A stretch of 57,605 bases of DNA from positions 16,643-74,247 of the forward strand of contig NZ_BMRP01000019.1 in the NCBI RefSeq assembly GCF_014648695.1, given 5' to 3'. The notes below the pieces were generated by a model, which was not told the DNA's origin, ran no database searches, and saw nothing but the letters and a program-made list of their open reading frames with translations. Shown in pieces: positions 10,087-18,154 of this stretch. Positions within the stretch are counted from its first letter, which is position 1; every line of letters starts with the position of its first letter. Position numbers and translations under genes: made by a program. The DNA is from Streptomyces albospinus. GTDB lineage: Bacteria; Actinomycetota; Actinomycetes; Streptomycetales; Streptomycetaceae.

Positions 10087-10503
10087 TCAGCGGGTGCGGG
10101 GCTGGGTGAAGCGGAGCATGTTGCCGGCCGGGTCGCGGAACGCGCAGTCGCGGACACCGTAGGGCTGGTCGATCGGCTCCTGGAGGACTTCGCCGCCGGC
10201 GGCCCGGATCCGTTCGAAGGTGGCGTCGCAGTCGTCGGTGGAGAAGATCACGCCGCGCAGGTTCCCCTTGGCCAGCAGTTCCGCCATCGCCTGGCGGTCG
10301 GCCGGCGAGGCGTTGGGGTTGGCGAGCGGCGGTTCGAGGACGATCTCCACGTCCGGCTGGGCGGGCGATCCGACGGTCACCCAGCGCATCCCCTCGAAGG
10401 CGACGTCGTTGCGCACCTCCAGGCCGAGGACGTCGCGGTAGAAGGCGAGCGCTTTGTCATGGTCGTCGACGGCGATGAAGCACTGCGAGAGCTTGATGTC
10501 CAT
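10087..10503 (-). CDS. VOC (glyoxalase/bleomycin-resistance) superfamily protein
   Basis: 138 residues from ATG 10503. The paired beta-alpha-beta-beta-beta modules of the vicinal-oxygen-chelate fold are recognisable: CFIAVDDHDKALAFYRDVLG at the start and FRDPAGNMLRFTQP at the end, with a D/E-containing metal-side block between. Members of this subgroup include dioxygenases, lyases and antibiotic-binding proteins; the substrate cannot be told from sequence. It lies 10 bp downstream of an AraC-family gene in the same direction, so the two probably form an operon. Confidence 0.87.
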   Translation of the reverse strand: MDIKLSQCFIAVDDHDKALAFYRDVLGLEVRNDVAFEGMRWVTVGSPAQPDVEIVLEPPLANPNASPADRQAMAELLAKGNLRGVIFSTDDCDATFERIRAAGGEVLQEPIDQPYGVRDCAFRDPAGNMLRFTQPRTR

Positions 10504-10513
10504 GCCTCCGACG

Positions 10514-10981
10514 CTACGAGGCGGCGGCGGAGTCCGCTTCTCCGATCCTGACCGGTTGGCCGGCCGCGGCCGGTGCGCCGTTCCTGACCGGTCGGGTGAG
10601 GATCTTGGCGACGCACGCCGGGATCGCGGCGCCCGCCTCGTGGCGGCGGGCCCGGTACGCACTCGGGCTCTCGCCGACCAGCTCGGTGAAGCGCGAGCTG
10701 AACGACCCCAGGGAGGTACAGCCGACCGCGAAGCAGACCTCCGTCACACTCAGGTCGCCCCGCCGCAGCAGCGCCTTGGCCCGCTCGACACGGCGGGTCA
10801 TCAGGTAGCTGTAGGGCGTCTCGCCGAAGGCGGCGCGGAAGCTGCGGGAGAAGTGCCCGGGGGACATCAGGGCAATGCTCGCCAGCGCCGGGACGTCCAG
10901 CGGCTGCGCATAGTCGCGGTCCATCGCGTCCCGCGCGCGGCGGAGCCTGACCAGGTCCTCAAGTGTCACGCGCTCCAGCAT
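10514..10981 (-). CDS. AraC-family transcriptional regulator
   Basis: 155 residues with the double helix-turn-helix DNA-binding domain at the N-terminal end (about residues 12-115), including SPGHFSRSFRAAFGETPYSY and the second motif around SLGSFSSRFTELVGESPSAY. There is no separate sensor domain; the last ~40 residues are a low-complexity tail. It is upstream of, and probably co-transcribed with, the VOC gene, whose product it may control or sense with. Confidence 0.9.
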   Translation of the reverse strand: MLERVTLEDLVRLRRARDAMDRDYAQPLDVPALASIALMSPGHFSRSFRAAFGETPYSYLMTRRVERAKALLRRGDLSVTEVCFAVGCTSLGSFSSRFTELVGESPSAYRARRHEAGAAIPACVAKILTRPVRNGAPAAAGQPVRIGEADSAAAS

Positions 10982-11032
10982 CGCACGGCGGCGGACGCCG
11001 CCCGGCCGGCTGCCGCCGGGGCCGGTACGGGG

Positions 11033-11926
11033 TCAGTGCTCCTGGGCCGTGGGGCGCACCATGATCTCGTTGATCGCGACGTGCGGGGGCTGGGTGACCA
11101 TGAAGACGAGGGCACGGGCGATGTCCTCGGCCCGCAGCCAGGAGTCCTGCGGCATACCGCGGGCCGCGGCGATCCCGGCGCCGGTCGCCATCTCCGTCGA
11201 GGTCAGCCCCGGCTCGACCACCCCCACCCGCACACCGCGTCCGGTCACCTCCTGGCGCAGCGCCTCGCTGAACGCGCACACCGCGTGCTTGGTCGCCGAG
11301 TAGACACTGTTGCCGCGGCGCGCCACGCGGCCCGCGACCGAGCTGACGGCGACCAGGTCTGCGACCCCGCGCGGGCCGTCCGCCGCTGCGCCCAGCAGAT
11401 GCGGCAGTGCCGCCCGCGACAGGTGCAGAACGGCCGTCAGATTGAGGTCGACCGTCCGGTCGAGGTCCTCCGGGCCGACCTCCTCCAGTGCCCCCATCGC
11501 GACGTAACCGGCGTTGTTCACCAGCACGTCCAGCCGCCCGAAGCGCTCGACGGCCTCCGCGACGCTGCGCCGGGCGCGGGCGCTGTCCCGCAGATCGGCG
11601 GTGATGGCGGCGCACGAGCCGCCCTGCGCCCGGATCGTGTCGGTCAGCTCCGCCAGCCGCTCGGTGCGCCGGGCCACCAGCGCGAGCGCCGCGCCCTCCC
11701 GGGCCAGCGCCAGGGCGGTGGCCGCCCCGATGCCGCTCGACGCACCGGTCACCAGCGCCACACAGCCCGCCAGCGGTGCGCCCGGACCCACGGCCCCGGC
11801 GTTCGCGGTCATCTCGGGCTTCTCGGGTCTCTCGGGTTTCTCTGCGTTTCCGGCGGTCCTGGCGGTCCTGGCGGTCCTCGCGCTCTCGGCGTTCGTACCC
11901 GTGGGCCCCATGGCGGCAGCTTGCAC
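11033..11926 (-). CDS. Short-chain dehydrogenase/reductase
   Basis: NAD(P)-dependent oxidoreductase of the classical SDR family. The coenzyme motif TGASSGIG, the NNAG motif and the catalytic Ser-Tyr-Lys set (VSSVAGR, then YSATKHA) are all present. Substrate is unknown. The first ~45 residues before VALVTGASSGIG are a repetitive, charged extension encoded partly by three 9-bp direct repeats; translation may instead start at an ATG near 11811 (MTANAGAV), which would give a normal-length SDR. Divergent from the GPP34 gene across 126 bp. Confidence 0.85.
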   Translation of the reverse strand: MQAAAMGPTGTNAESARTARTARTAGNAEKPERPEKPEMTANAGAVGPGAPLAGCVALVTGASSGIGAATALALAREGAALALVARRTERLAELTDTIRAQGGSCAAITADLRDSARARRSVAEAVERFGRLDVLVNNAGYVAMGALEEVGPEDLDRTVDLNLTAVLHLSRAALPHLLGAAADGPRGVADLVAVSSVAGRVARRGNSVYSATKHAVCAFSEALRQEVTGRGVRVGVVEPGLTSTEMATGAGIAAARGMPQDSWLRAEDIARALVFMVTQPPHVAINEIMVRPTAQEH

Positions 11927-12052
11927 CAGGTGGCTCCGGACCGCCTCCCGGCACGGACGGGAGCGGTGCGGGATGCAACCGCCGCCCGTGCTCCGTAAGG
12001 TCGAAGGCAGGGGTGTGCAGCGGGCGGAGGTCGCCTCTCATCGGGAGCTGTC

Positions 12053-12658
12053 ATGACCACACCGCGAGATCTGTTGCTCGTCAGCCTGGAGCGGACACCC
12101 CGGCATCCGGTGGAGCGGGGCGATCTGTCGCTCGCGCTCGCCGGAGCCGAGGTGATCGACCTCCTCGGCGCCGAGGCCGTCCGCCTGGACGGCGAACGCA
12201 TCGTGCCGGGCTACCTGCCGGGACTGCCCGACCGCCTGCTGGCGCAGGCCGCGGAGTCGCTGGTCCGGGACGCGCCCTACGAGACCGTCGACGACTGGCT
12301 GTGGCGCAGGGGCCGCGGGCTGGCCGATGCGTACACGGCCCTCCTGGAGGACGAGGGACAGCTCATCCGGCAGCGCCATCGGGGGCTGCCGTTCCGGAAG
12401 GGCGCGCCGGTACCGGCGGATTCGCCCGCGCGGTGGCAGGCCGCGGACCGCTGGGCGGCACAGGAGCCGGTGCTCACCGCGCTCGCGACGGCGCTCGGGT
12501 ACGGCGCGGAGCCGGCCGAGGACGCGCCCGGCGTGGTCGACGAGGCGGTGACGACCGTGCTGGCCGTCGTCAACGACGCGCTCCAGGAGTTGGCGGCCGT
12601 ACGGCAGCGGCGCGCCATCGAAGAGGCCGCGTTCGAGAACATCTGGCGGGGTGAGTGA
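12053..12658 (+). CDS. GPP34 (GOLPH3-like) family protein
   Basis: 201 residues from ATG 12053 with GGGAG upstream. The N-terminal pattern PRDLLLVSLERTP and the following alpha-helical layout (ALAGAEVIDLLG, then LLAQAAESLV) match the GPP34 family (PF05719), bacterial relatives of the Golgi phosphoinositide-binding protein GOLPH3. In Streptomyces many paralogues exist, usually called phosphoprotein family members with unknown role, possibly in membrane association. Ends 42 bp before the convergent DMFA2-like gene. Confidence 0.88.
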   Translation: MTTPRDLLLVSLERTPRHPVERGDLSLALAGAEVIDLLGAEAVRLDGERIVPGYLPGLPDRLLAQAAESLVRDAPYETVDDWLWRRGRGLADAYTALLEDEGQLIRQRHRGLPFRKGAPVPADSPARWQAADRWAAQEPVLTALATALGYGAEPAEDAPGVVDEAVTTVLAVVNDALQELAAVRQRRAIEEAAFENIWRGE

Positions 12659-12700
12659 CGGACCGGCGGGCAGGCGCTCGCAGGTGAACGGCCCGGTCCC

Positions 12701-14248
12701 TCACGTCCCGTAGACGCTGCCGGTGTTGCGCCGCGGCGCCGGGCGGTGCTTGGCCGCCGGGCCCGCGGCGAAGGCGTGCAGCAGGTTCTCCGTGGTGCGG
12801 GTGACGAAGGCCCCGGCGCGGGTGTCGATGCCGTGGTCGCGGCCGTCGTCGGCGGTGCCCGCCATGAGCGCCTCGACCCAGCGCATGGTGCCGGTGGCGA
12901 AGACGCCGGCACCGCTGGGGACCGTGTAGTAGGCGGAGTCGGCGTGGCTGGCGCGGCCCCGGCAGACGAGCGGGGAGTGGGCGATGATCTCCAGTTCGGC
13001 GGGGGTGGGGGACTCCGGGGTGACCCGGTCGTACTCGACGCCGACGAGGTGGGGGAAGGAGTCGCCGGGCCGTACGCCGGTGCCGGTGAAGAGCCAGTGG
13101 TCCGCGGCGTGCACGACGTACGGGGCGTCCGTCGGGTAGCCCTCGTAGAAGACGCCGGTCAGCGCGGACTCCGGGTCGGCGGCCGGCGGTTCGCGGAAGT
13201 CGTGGGTGGGCGGCTCGCGGTGGGCCGCGAAGCCGGGGTCGTCGCGGTAGGCGGTCTTGTAGCAGGCGACCGTGCGCAGCGGTCCGGTCGGGCCGGACTC
13301 CAGGCGGACCCTGCGGAAGCAGGCGTTGGCGCCGAGGAAGGCGAGGTTGGTGCCGGAGTCGCGGGCCCGGGTGACATGGTCGCGCTGCTGCGGGGTCCAG
13401 TACTCGTCGTGGCCGAGGGAGAGGGCGGCGCTCGCCCCGTGGAGAGCGGACGGGTCGCGGTGGACGTCCACGGACGTGGTGTAGGCGAGCGGGAGGCCGA
13501 GCCGTTCCGCGAGGACGACCAGGGCGCGCTCGTAGACCAGGAACTTCTCGGCGCCGGTGGCGTCGTAGGGGCGGTCGAAGGCGACGGCCAGCGAGCGGGT
13601 GGCGTAGGCGCCGTCCTCGCCCTGGTAGAGGCTGTAGCCGCCCCAGGTGTTGTACGCCTGCCAGGTCGTCACCGCGTGCATCAGGACGGTGCGGCCCGCG
13701 GTGGCGGCCGAGCGGACGATCAGCGGGACGTAGCGCTGGTGGCCGTGCTCGGCGTCGAGGCGGAGCAGATACGCGCCGGGAGGCCAGCCGTCGGTGCGGA
13801 CGGCGGTGCTGCGCGGCCAGTCGGCCCGGACGGTACGGGTCTCCGGCAGCAGCCGGGGGTCCCGCTGCCGCTGCCCCGCCAGCCGGTCGGAGCGCCACAC
13901 CAGCCGTGCCTGGGCACCGCCGTACCAGCCGACCCGGTAGGCCGAGACCCGGTAGCCGGGCGCGGTGGTGGAGACATGGAGCCCGAACTCCTCGCCGGGC
14001 AGGACGCTCACCCGGTCGGTATAGCCCGAGACCGCGTCGGGCGGGCCGGCGGAGCCCAGCCGCCAGTCGGGGCTGCCGGGGCGGTTTCGCTCGGCGGTGA
14101 GGGACGGCTGGTCGCCGGTGGCGGGGGCGGGCCGGTCGCCGTCGGAGGCGTCGCAGCCGGTGAGGCCCGTGGCGAGACCGGCGGCACCGGCCGCCGCGGC
14201 GCCGAGGAAGTGCCGGCGGTCCAGGCCGCCGCCCGTACGGTCGTTCAT
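12701..14248 (-). CDS. Secreted N,N-dimethylformamidase beta-subunit-like (DMFA2_C) protein
   Basis: 515 residues. The N-terminus has a twin-arginine motif (DRRHFLG), an alanine-rich hydrophobic stretch and a lipobox-like LTGC, so it is probably Tat-exported and lipidated. The mature part resembles the large subunit of N,N-dimethylformamidase: YNTWGGYSLY, SLGHDEYWT and the C-terminal DHGIDTRAG block. True dimethylformamidases need a small subunit, and none is encoded nearby. The actual substrate is therefore uncertain; many Streptomyces encode such orphan exported copies. Confidence 0.82.
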   Translation of the reverse strand: MNDRTGGGLDRRHFLGAAAAGAAGLATGLTGCDASDGDRPAPATGDQPSLTAERNRPGSPDWRLGSAGPPDAVSGYTDRVSVLPGEEFGLHVSTTAPGYRVSAYRVGWYGGAQARLVWRSDRLAGQRQRDPRLLPETRTVRADWPRSTAVRTDGWPPGAYLLRLDAEHGHQRYVPLIVRSAATAGRTVLMHAVTTWQAYNTWGGYSLYQGEDGAYATRSLAVAFDRPYDATGAEKFLVYERALVVLAERLGLPLAYTTSVDVHRDPSALHGASAALSLGHDEYWTPQQRDHVTRARDSGTNLAFLGANACFRRVRLESGPTGPLRTVACYKTAYRDDPGFAAHREPPTHDFREPPAADPESALTGVFYEGYPTDAPYVVHAADHWLFTGTGVRPGDSFPHLVGVEYDRVTPESPTPAELEIIAHSPLVCRGRASHADSAYYTVPSGAGVFATGTMRWVEALMAGTADDGRDHGIDTRAGAFVTRTTENLLHAFAAGPAAKHRPAPRRNTGSVYGT

Positions 14249-14479
14249 CGGATCGCTCCCGTCGGGTCGCCGGTGCGCGGCGCCGGCGGTCCGGCCCCGG
14301 TGTCCTCACGGGTCGCCGTCGCCGGACCCGCTGCCCCCTCAGGACGATGCTGCGCCGCGGCGCGCCGCCGGACGACCCCGGAGGGCCCGAATGCGCGGAC
14401 GGCGGCCCCGGCCGGTCCGCACGGCCGTGCCCGGCCGCCCATGAGGACGGCCGGGCACGGCACTGCCGCCACGAGCAGC

Positions 14480-14671
14480 TCAGGCGTGCTGCGGCATCTC
14501 GTTCTTGAGGGACGACCGGATCTGCTCCCGCAGTTCGGGACCGTCCGTGTGGCCGTGGACCGATACCGCGTGCTCGCAGGCGGCACGGACCACTTCCTCC
14601 TCCTCGCCGGCGATGACGAGGGTGCAGTGCGTCTCGCTCGGGTGGTCCCGGCAGTCGATCTTCTTGCGCAC
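14480..14671 (-). CDS. DUF1059 small protein
   Basis: 63 residues from GTG 14671, behind GGAGGTGGATC. The pattern DCRD-x(5)-C-x(6)-EEEEVV-x(5)-H-x(4)-HG corresponds to DUF1059 (PF06348), compact cysteine/histidine-containing proteins of unknown function. The two cysteines and two histidines could bind a metal. Divergent from the methyltransferase gene across a 126-bp shared promoter region. Confidence 0.85.
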   Translation of the reverse strand: MRKKIDCRDHPSETHCTLVIAGEEEEVVRAACEHAVSVHGHTDGPELREQIRSSLKNEMPQHA

Positions 14672-14797
14672 GATCCACCTCCTCGCCTCCCAGTGTCGGC
14701 CCGGCCGCGGCGCGCCGCCCTCCGCATACGGGGAATCGCGTATGGCGGTCGGGCCGCCGGAGCTGGTGCAGTGGAGGCAGGCGAGGAGGTGACGGCC

Positions 14798-15901
14798 ATG
14801 GCGACGTCCGCCCATGTCGCGACCGGCGGGGCCCGGGGCGGCGACGCTGCCGGGGACGCACAGGTGCGGGACTTCCTGGAGCGGGTGATCACCGACGGCG
14901 GGGCCGCGGTCGCCGGCCTGTGCACCGCCCTCGGCGACCGGCTCGGGCTGTACGAGGCGATGGCCGGCGCCGGTCCCCTCACCTCCGCGGAGCTCGCCGT
15001 GCGCACCGGGCTGGTCGAGCGCTACGTCCGCGAATGGCTGGCCGCGCAGGTCGCCGGCGAGTACGTGACATACGCGCCCGACACCGACACCTACCTGCTG
15101 CCCGACGCGCACGCCGCCGTCCTGGCGGATCCGGAACTCCCCAGCTACGCGGCCGGGTTCTTCACCGCGCTCCAGGCCCTGTACGCCACCGAGGACGCCC
15201 TCATGGACGCCTTCCGCACCGGCGAGGGCGTCGGCTGGGAGGAGCACGGGCCGGCGCTGTTCGCGGGCACCGCGAAGTTCTTCCGGCCGGGCTACACGGC
15301 CGCACTGGTGCCGGAGTGGCTGGCTTCGCTCGGCGGCGTGGTGGACAAGCTGGAGCGCGGCGCGAAGGTCGCGGACATCGGGTGCGGCTACGGCTACTCC
15401 ACCGCGCTGATGGCGCGGGCGTTCCCGCGGTCGCGGTTCGTCGGCTACGACTTCCACCGTCCGTCCGTCGAGGCGGCCCGCGGTGTCGCGGCCGAGCAGG
15501 GCATCGGCGACCGGGTCCGCTTCGAGGTCGCCACCGCCCAGGACTTCCCCGGTGAGGACTTCGACCTGATCACCTTCTTCGACTGCCTGCACGACACCGG
15601 CGACCCGGGCGGCGCGCTCCGGCACGCCGAGCACGCGCTGGCCGAGGACGGCCTGTGCATGATCGTGGAGCCGAACGTCTCGTCGCACGCCGAGGAGAAC
15701 GCCAACCCCATCGGCCGGGTGCTGACCGCCGCCTCGGTCGCCGTCTGCCTGCCGTCCGCGCTGGCCCAGCACGGTCCGCAGGCACTGGGAAACCACGCGG
15801 GTGAGGAGGCGATGCGGGACATCGCCGACGCAGCCGGGCTGCACCACTGGAAGCTCGCCGCAGAGAGCCCGGTCAACCGCGTCTATGCCGTCGGGCGTTA
15901 G
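14798..15901 (+). CDS. Class I SAM-dependent methyltransferase (Rv2258c-like)
   Basis: 367 residues from ATG 14798 with GAGGAGG upstream. An N-terminal winged-helix dimerisation domain (about residues 25-110, SAELAVRTGLVERYVREWLA) precedes a Rossmann methyltransferase domain with the SAM motif VADIGCGYGYSTALMA around residue 190 and the acidic DLITFFDCLHD motif. This arrangement is that of Mycobacterium Rv2258c-type enzymes, whose methyl acceptors are unknown. The frame is open far upstream, but only this ATG has a good ribosome site and the right length. Confidence 0.9.
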   Translation: MATSAHVATGGARGGDAAGDAQVRDFLERVITDGGAAVAGLCTALGDRLGLYEAMAGAGPLTSAELAVRTGLVERYVREWLAAQVAGEYVTYAPDTDTYLLPDAHAAVLADPELPSYAAGFFTALQALYATEDALMDAFRTGEGVGWEEHGPALFAGTAKFFRPGYTAALVPEWLASLGGVVDKLERGAKVADIGCGYGYSTALMARAFPRSRFVGYDFHRPSVEAARGVAAEQGIGDRVRFEVATAQDFPGEDFDLITFFDCLHDTGDPGGALRHAEHALAEDGLCMIVEPNVSSHAEENANPIGRVLTAASVAVCLPSALAQHGPQALGNHAGEEAMRDIADAAGLHHWKLAAESPVNRVYAVGR

Positions 15902-15990
15902 CGCGCCCGACGCCCCCGGCCGGTCTTCCCCCGGCCGGCCGGGCGGCCTCGACCTCCGGGCTGCCCGTCCGGGGCGGTCCCGGACGGGCC

Positions 15991-16025
15991 TTGACCCCAG
16001 CTGCCGTGCTCGGCACGCTGGACGT
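15991..16025 (+). promoter_or_regulatory. Candidate leaderless promoter of the LuxR gene
   Basis: TTGACC (15991-15996), a 17-bp spacer and CACGCT (16014-16019) end six bases before the ATG at 16026. No purine-rich ribosome site precedes that ATG, so transcription may begin at or beside the start codon. The -10 is weak (CACGCT), so this is a suggestion only. Confidence 0.35.
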
Positions 16026-16835
16026 ATGAGCGCTGCCGCGGAGGTCGGCCTGCGGCGCATCCTGTCCGTCGTGGACCTGCTGATCGACGCCGTGGACGAG
16101 GAGTCCCTTGTGCCGGCGCTGCTCCCGCTGCTGCTCGGCGCGCTGCCCGGCGACAGCCTCATCTGGTCGCCCCGGCCCGACCCGCTCCACCCGCTGCGCA
16201 CCCTCCCGGACGACCTGCTGAGCCAGGACGTCCTGGACGCGTTCGACCGGCAGTGGTGGACCGACTCGTTCGTGCGGCACACCCGCCTCGGCAGCGGCAC
16301 CCCGATGCTCCGCTCGACCCTCCAGACCCGCGCCGAGTTCCACGCGCTGCCCGCCTACGCCGACGTCTACCGGCCGTTCGACGCCGAGCGGCAGCTCGCC
16401 ATGTCCTTCCCCGCGGGCTACGCCGCCGGCGTACCGCGGCGGGTCTGCGTGGTGGTCAGCCGCGGCGGCCACGGCAGCGACTTCAGCGCGGCCGACGTGA
16501 CCGCCGCCGGACTGCTGCGCACCCGCCTCAGCCGGGTCCTCAACCGGCTCGCCCCGCCGTCCCCGGCCCCCGCCCCCGACCTGGTCACCCGCCGGGAGTC
16601 CGCCGTACTCGGGCTGCTCGCACACGGTCTGACGAACCAGCAGATCGCGCACCGCCTGGCGATCAGCCCGCGCACCGTCGACAAGCACCTGGAGCACGCC
16701 TACGCGAAGCTCCGCGTCGGCGGCCGGGTGGCGGCGGCGAACGCCTGGCTGATGCGCGGCACCGACCCGGTCCGCGGCCTCGACGCGGTGTGGGGCACGG
16801 AGGCCGCGGCCCCCGGCAGCCGTCCGCCGTCCTGA
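16026..16835 (+). CDS. LuxR-type HTH transcriptional regulator
   Basis: 269 residues. The C-terminal LuxR helix-turn-helix is clear: TRRESAVLGLLAHGLTNQQI followed by AHRLAISPRTVDKHLEHAYA (about residues 180-235). The N-terminal ~160 residues look like a divergent ligand-sensing domain without a response-regulator receiver pattern. No phosphorylation site or membrane segment is seen. It is followed by degenerate DNA and not obviously linked to a target gene; the upstream methyltransferase gene ends 124 bp before it and might be co-regulated. Confidence 0.9.
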   Translation: MSAAAEVGLRRILSVVDLLIDAVDEESLVPALLPLLLGALPGDSLIWSPRPDPLHPLRTLPDDLLSQDVLDAFDRQWWTDSFVRHTRLGSGTPMLRSTLQTRAEFHALPAYADVYRPFDAERQLAMSFPAGYAAGVPRRVCVVVSRGGHGSDFSAADVTAAGLLRTRLSRVLNRLAPPSPAPAPDLVTRRESAVLGLLAHGLTNQQIAHRLAISPRTVDKHLEHAYAKLRVGGRVAAANAWLMRGTDPVRGLDAVWGTEAAAPGSRPPS

Positions 16836-16878
16836 GGCAGGCCCTCCGGGCGGGCGCACGCGCTGCGGCCCGCCCGCG

Positions 16879-17034
16879 TCACGCGGTGGCCCGCCGCCGC
16901 TCCGGCCACTCCCCGCGCTCCGCGAACGCGTCCAGTACGGCCTCGTACGGCACCGGATCCAGCCCCTTCGCGGCGAGACGGCGCAGCGCCTGTGCCACCC
17001 AGGGACGGGGAGTCGGTGACGGGTCCACGGCCAT
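16879..17034 (-). CDS. Small hypothetical ORF
   Basis: 51 residues from ATG 17034 (or ~60 from a TTG at 17061). The stretch VAQALRRLAAKGLDPVPYEA then VLDAFAERGEWPERRRATA looks like folded helical protein rather than shadow translation, but no family is recognised and no ribosome site is visible. It sits beside a decayed hydrolase gene, so it may be a remnant as well. Confidence 0.35.
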   Translation of the reverse strand: MAVDPSPTPRPWVAQALRRLAAKGLDPVPYEAVLDAFAERGEWPERRRATA

Positions 17035-17094
17035 GGGCCGGACTCTGGGCCATGTCCGCAACGCGGTTCACCGGCGGCCCGACCAACGCCACTG

Positions 17095-17310
17095 CATGCC
17101 GCCACGGCCCTCTTCGACCCGGACGACACCCTCGCCGACCGACCGCCGCGTTCCGCTCCTGGGCCGGGGAACGCCTCGAACTCCGCGCGCTGGACCGTGA
17201 GTTGTCGCCGACTCGGCTCGCCGAACGGACCAGGACGGGATACGCCCCCGGGACGCCTTCTTCCCCGCCGTACGGATCCGCCTCGCACTCCGCGAGCCGC
17301 CGACCGCCAC
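17095..17310 (+). pseudogene. Decayed HAD-superfamily hydrolase gene fragment
   Basis: Three reading frames together spell a HAD hydrolase N-terminus. One frame gives ATALFDPDDTLADR (the DxDxT motif region with the first catalytic Asp kept); the next gives AAFRSWAGERLELRALDRE; a third gives RDAFFPAVRIRLALREPP. At least two frameshifts separate them, and an extra base separates the ATG at 17095 from the first block. The remaining two thirds of a normal HAD protein are absent: the homology runs straight into a (TGCCAC)n array. No intact product is possible. Confidence 0.7.
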
Positions 17311-17346
17311 TGCCACTGCCACTGCCACTGCCACTGCCACTGCCAC
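17306..17346. repeat. Hexanucleotide tandem repeat (TGCCAC)n
   Basis: GCCAC followed by six perfect TGCCAC units. It begins exactly where the HAD pseudogene homology ends, so it either replaced or extended the coding sequence. A multiple of three, it would encode a Thr-Ala-type repeat if translated. Confidence 0.95.
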
Positions 17347-17425
17347 GACCGGTACCGCTGTCCGCAACTCCTGTGCGCCGAAGCGCGGGTGCGCGCCCGA
17401 CCGGACCGACTGCGGTCCGCGGGCC

Positions 17426-17508
17426 GGCGGTTGGCGGTTGGCGGTTGGCGGTTGGCGGTTGGCGGTTGGCGGTTGGCGGTTGGCGGTTGGCGGTTGGCGG
17501 TTGGCGGT
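17426..17508. repeat. Heptanucleotide tandem repeat (GGCGGTT)n
   Basis: Eleven perfect GGCGGTT units (17426-17502) followed by a partial GGCGGT. The 7-bp period shifts frame with each copy, so it cannot be coding; any long translation through it is an artefact. Likely variable in copy number by slipped-strand mispairing. It lies between the HAD remnant and the GNAT gene, 116 bp beyond the GNAT stop codon. Confidence 0.97.
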
Positions 17509-17623
17509 GGCGAGTATCGGGCCGGTGCGGACCCGGCGCCCGGCGCTCCGGCACCGCGGCCTCGACGCCCTGCCGGGCGGCCGGTGCGTCTCCGAGGCGC
17601 ATGGCCTGTGCAAGCCCGCCCCG

Positions 17624-18076
17624 TCAGATCCCGATCGGCCCCGGGTCGATCAGCCCCATGGTCATCCACTGCTCCGGTGTCGTCAGCGTCCGGAAGCCGA
17701 CCTTCTCGTAGACGCCGTGGGCGTCCTTGGTGGCGAGCGTGAGACGGGACAGCCCGAAGGGGGTCATGTGCGCGGCGATCGCCTCGACCAGGCCGGTACC
17801 CAGGCCCTTGCCGCGGGCGTCGCGGCAGACGTAGACGTCGCAGAGCCAGGCGAACGTCGCATAGTCGGTGACGATCCGGGCGTACGCCGCCTGGCGGCCC
17901 GAACTCTCCTCGTACAGGCCGAAGTTCAGCGAGTTTCCGACGGCGCGGTCCTGCATCGCGCGGGTGCGGCCGAGGGCCCAGTAGGTGTCGGCGGACAGCC
18001 AGTGGTGGACCAGGTCGGCGTCCAGGCGGGCCGGGTCGGTGGAGATCTCGTAGCCGTCGAGGGCGTGGTCGGTCAT
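17624..18076 (-). CDS. GNAT-family N-acetyltransferase
   Basis: 150 residues from ATG 18076. Acetyl-CoA-binding motif A is visible as CRDARGKGLGTGLVEAIAAH (R/Q-x-x-G-x-G/A), preceded by the beta-4 block AWLCDVYV and followed by GLSRLTLAT and VYEKVGFR. Acceptor is unknown. It appears to be a single-gene unit; its 3' side is the repeat-rich degenerate region. Confidence 0.9.
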   Translation of the reverse strand: MTDHALDGYEISTDPARLDADLVHHWLSADTYWALGRTRAMQDRAVGNSLNFGLYEESSGRQAAYARIVTDYATFAWLCDVYVCRDARGKGLGTGLVEAIAAHMTPFGLSRLTLATKDAHGVYEKVGFRTLTTPEQWMTMGLIDPGPIGI

Positions 18077-18154
18077 GCCGGGAGGTTGGCAGAAGGGCGG
18101 CCCCGGAGTCGAACCGGCGAGCGAAGCACCCCGACCACCCCCGCGGGCCGGCGC

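Noticed and set aside
17426..17508. CRISPR array
   Set aside because: Uniform 7-bp units without spacers; a simple tandem repeat.
16700..17613. Open frames encoding repeated RQPPTAN/ANRQPPT peptides
   Set aside because: They are translations of the GGCGGTT array, which is read equally in all frames; a 7-bp period cannot maintain a coding frame.
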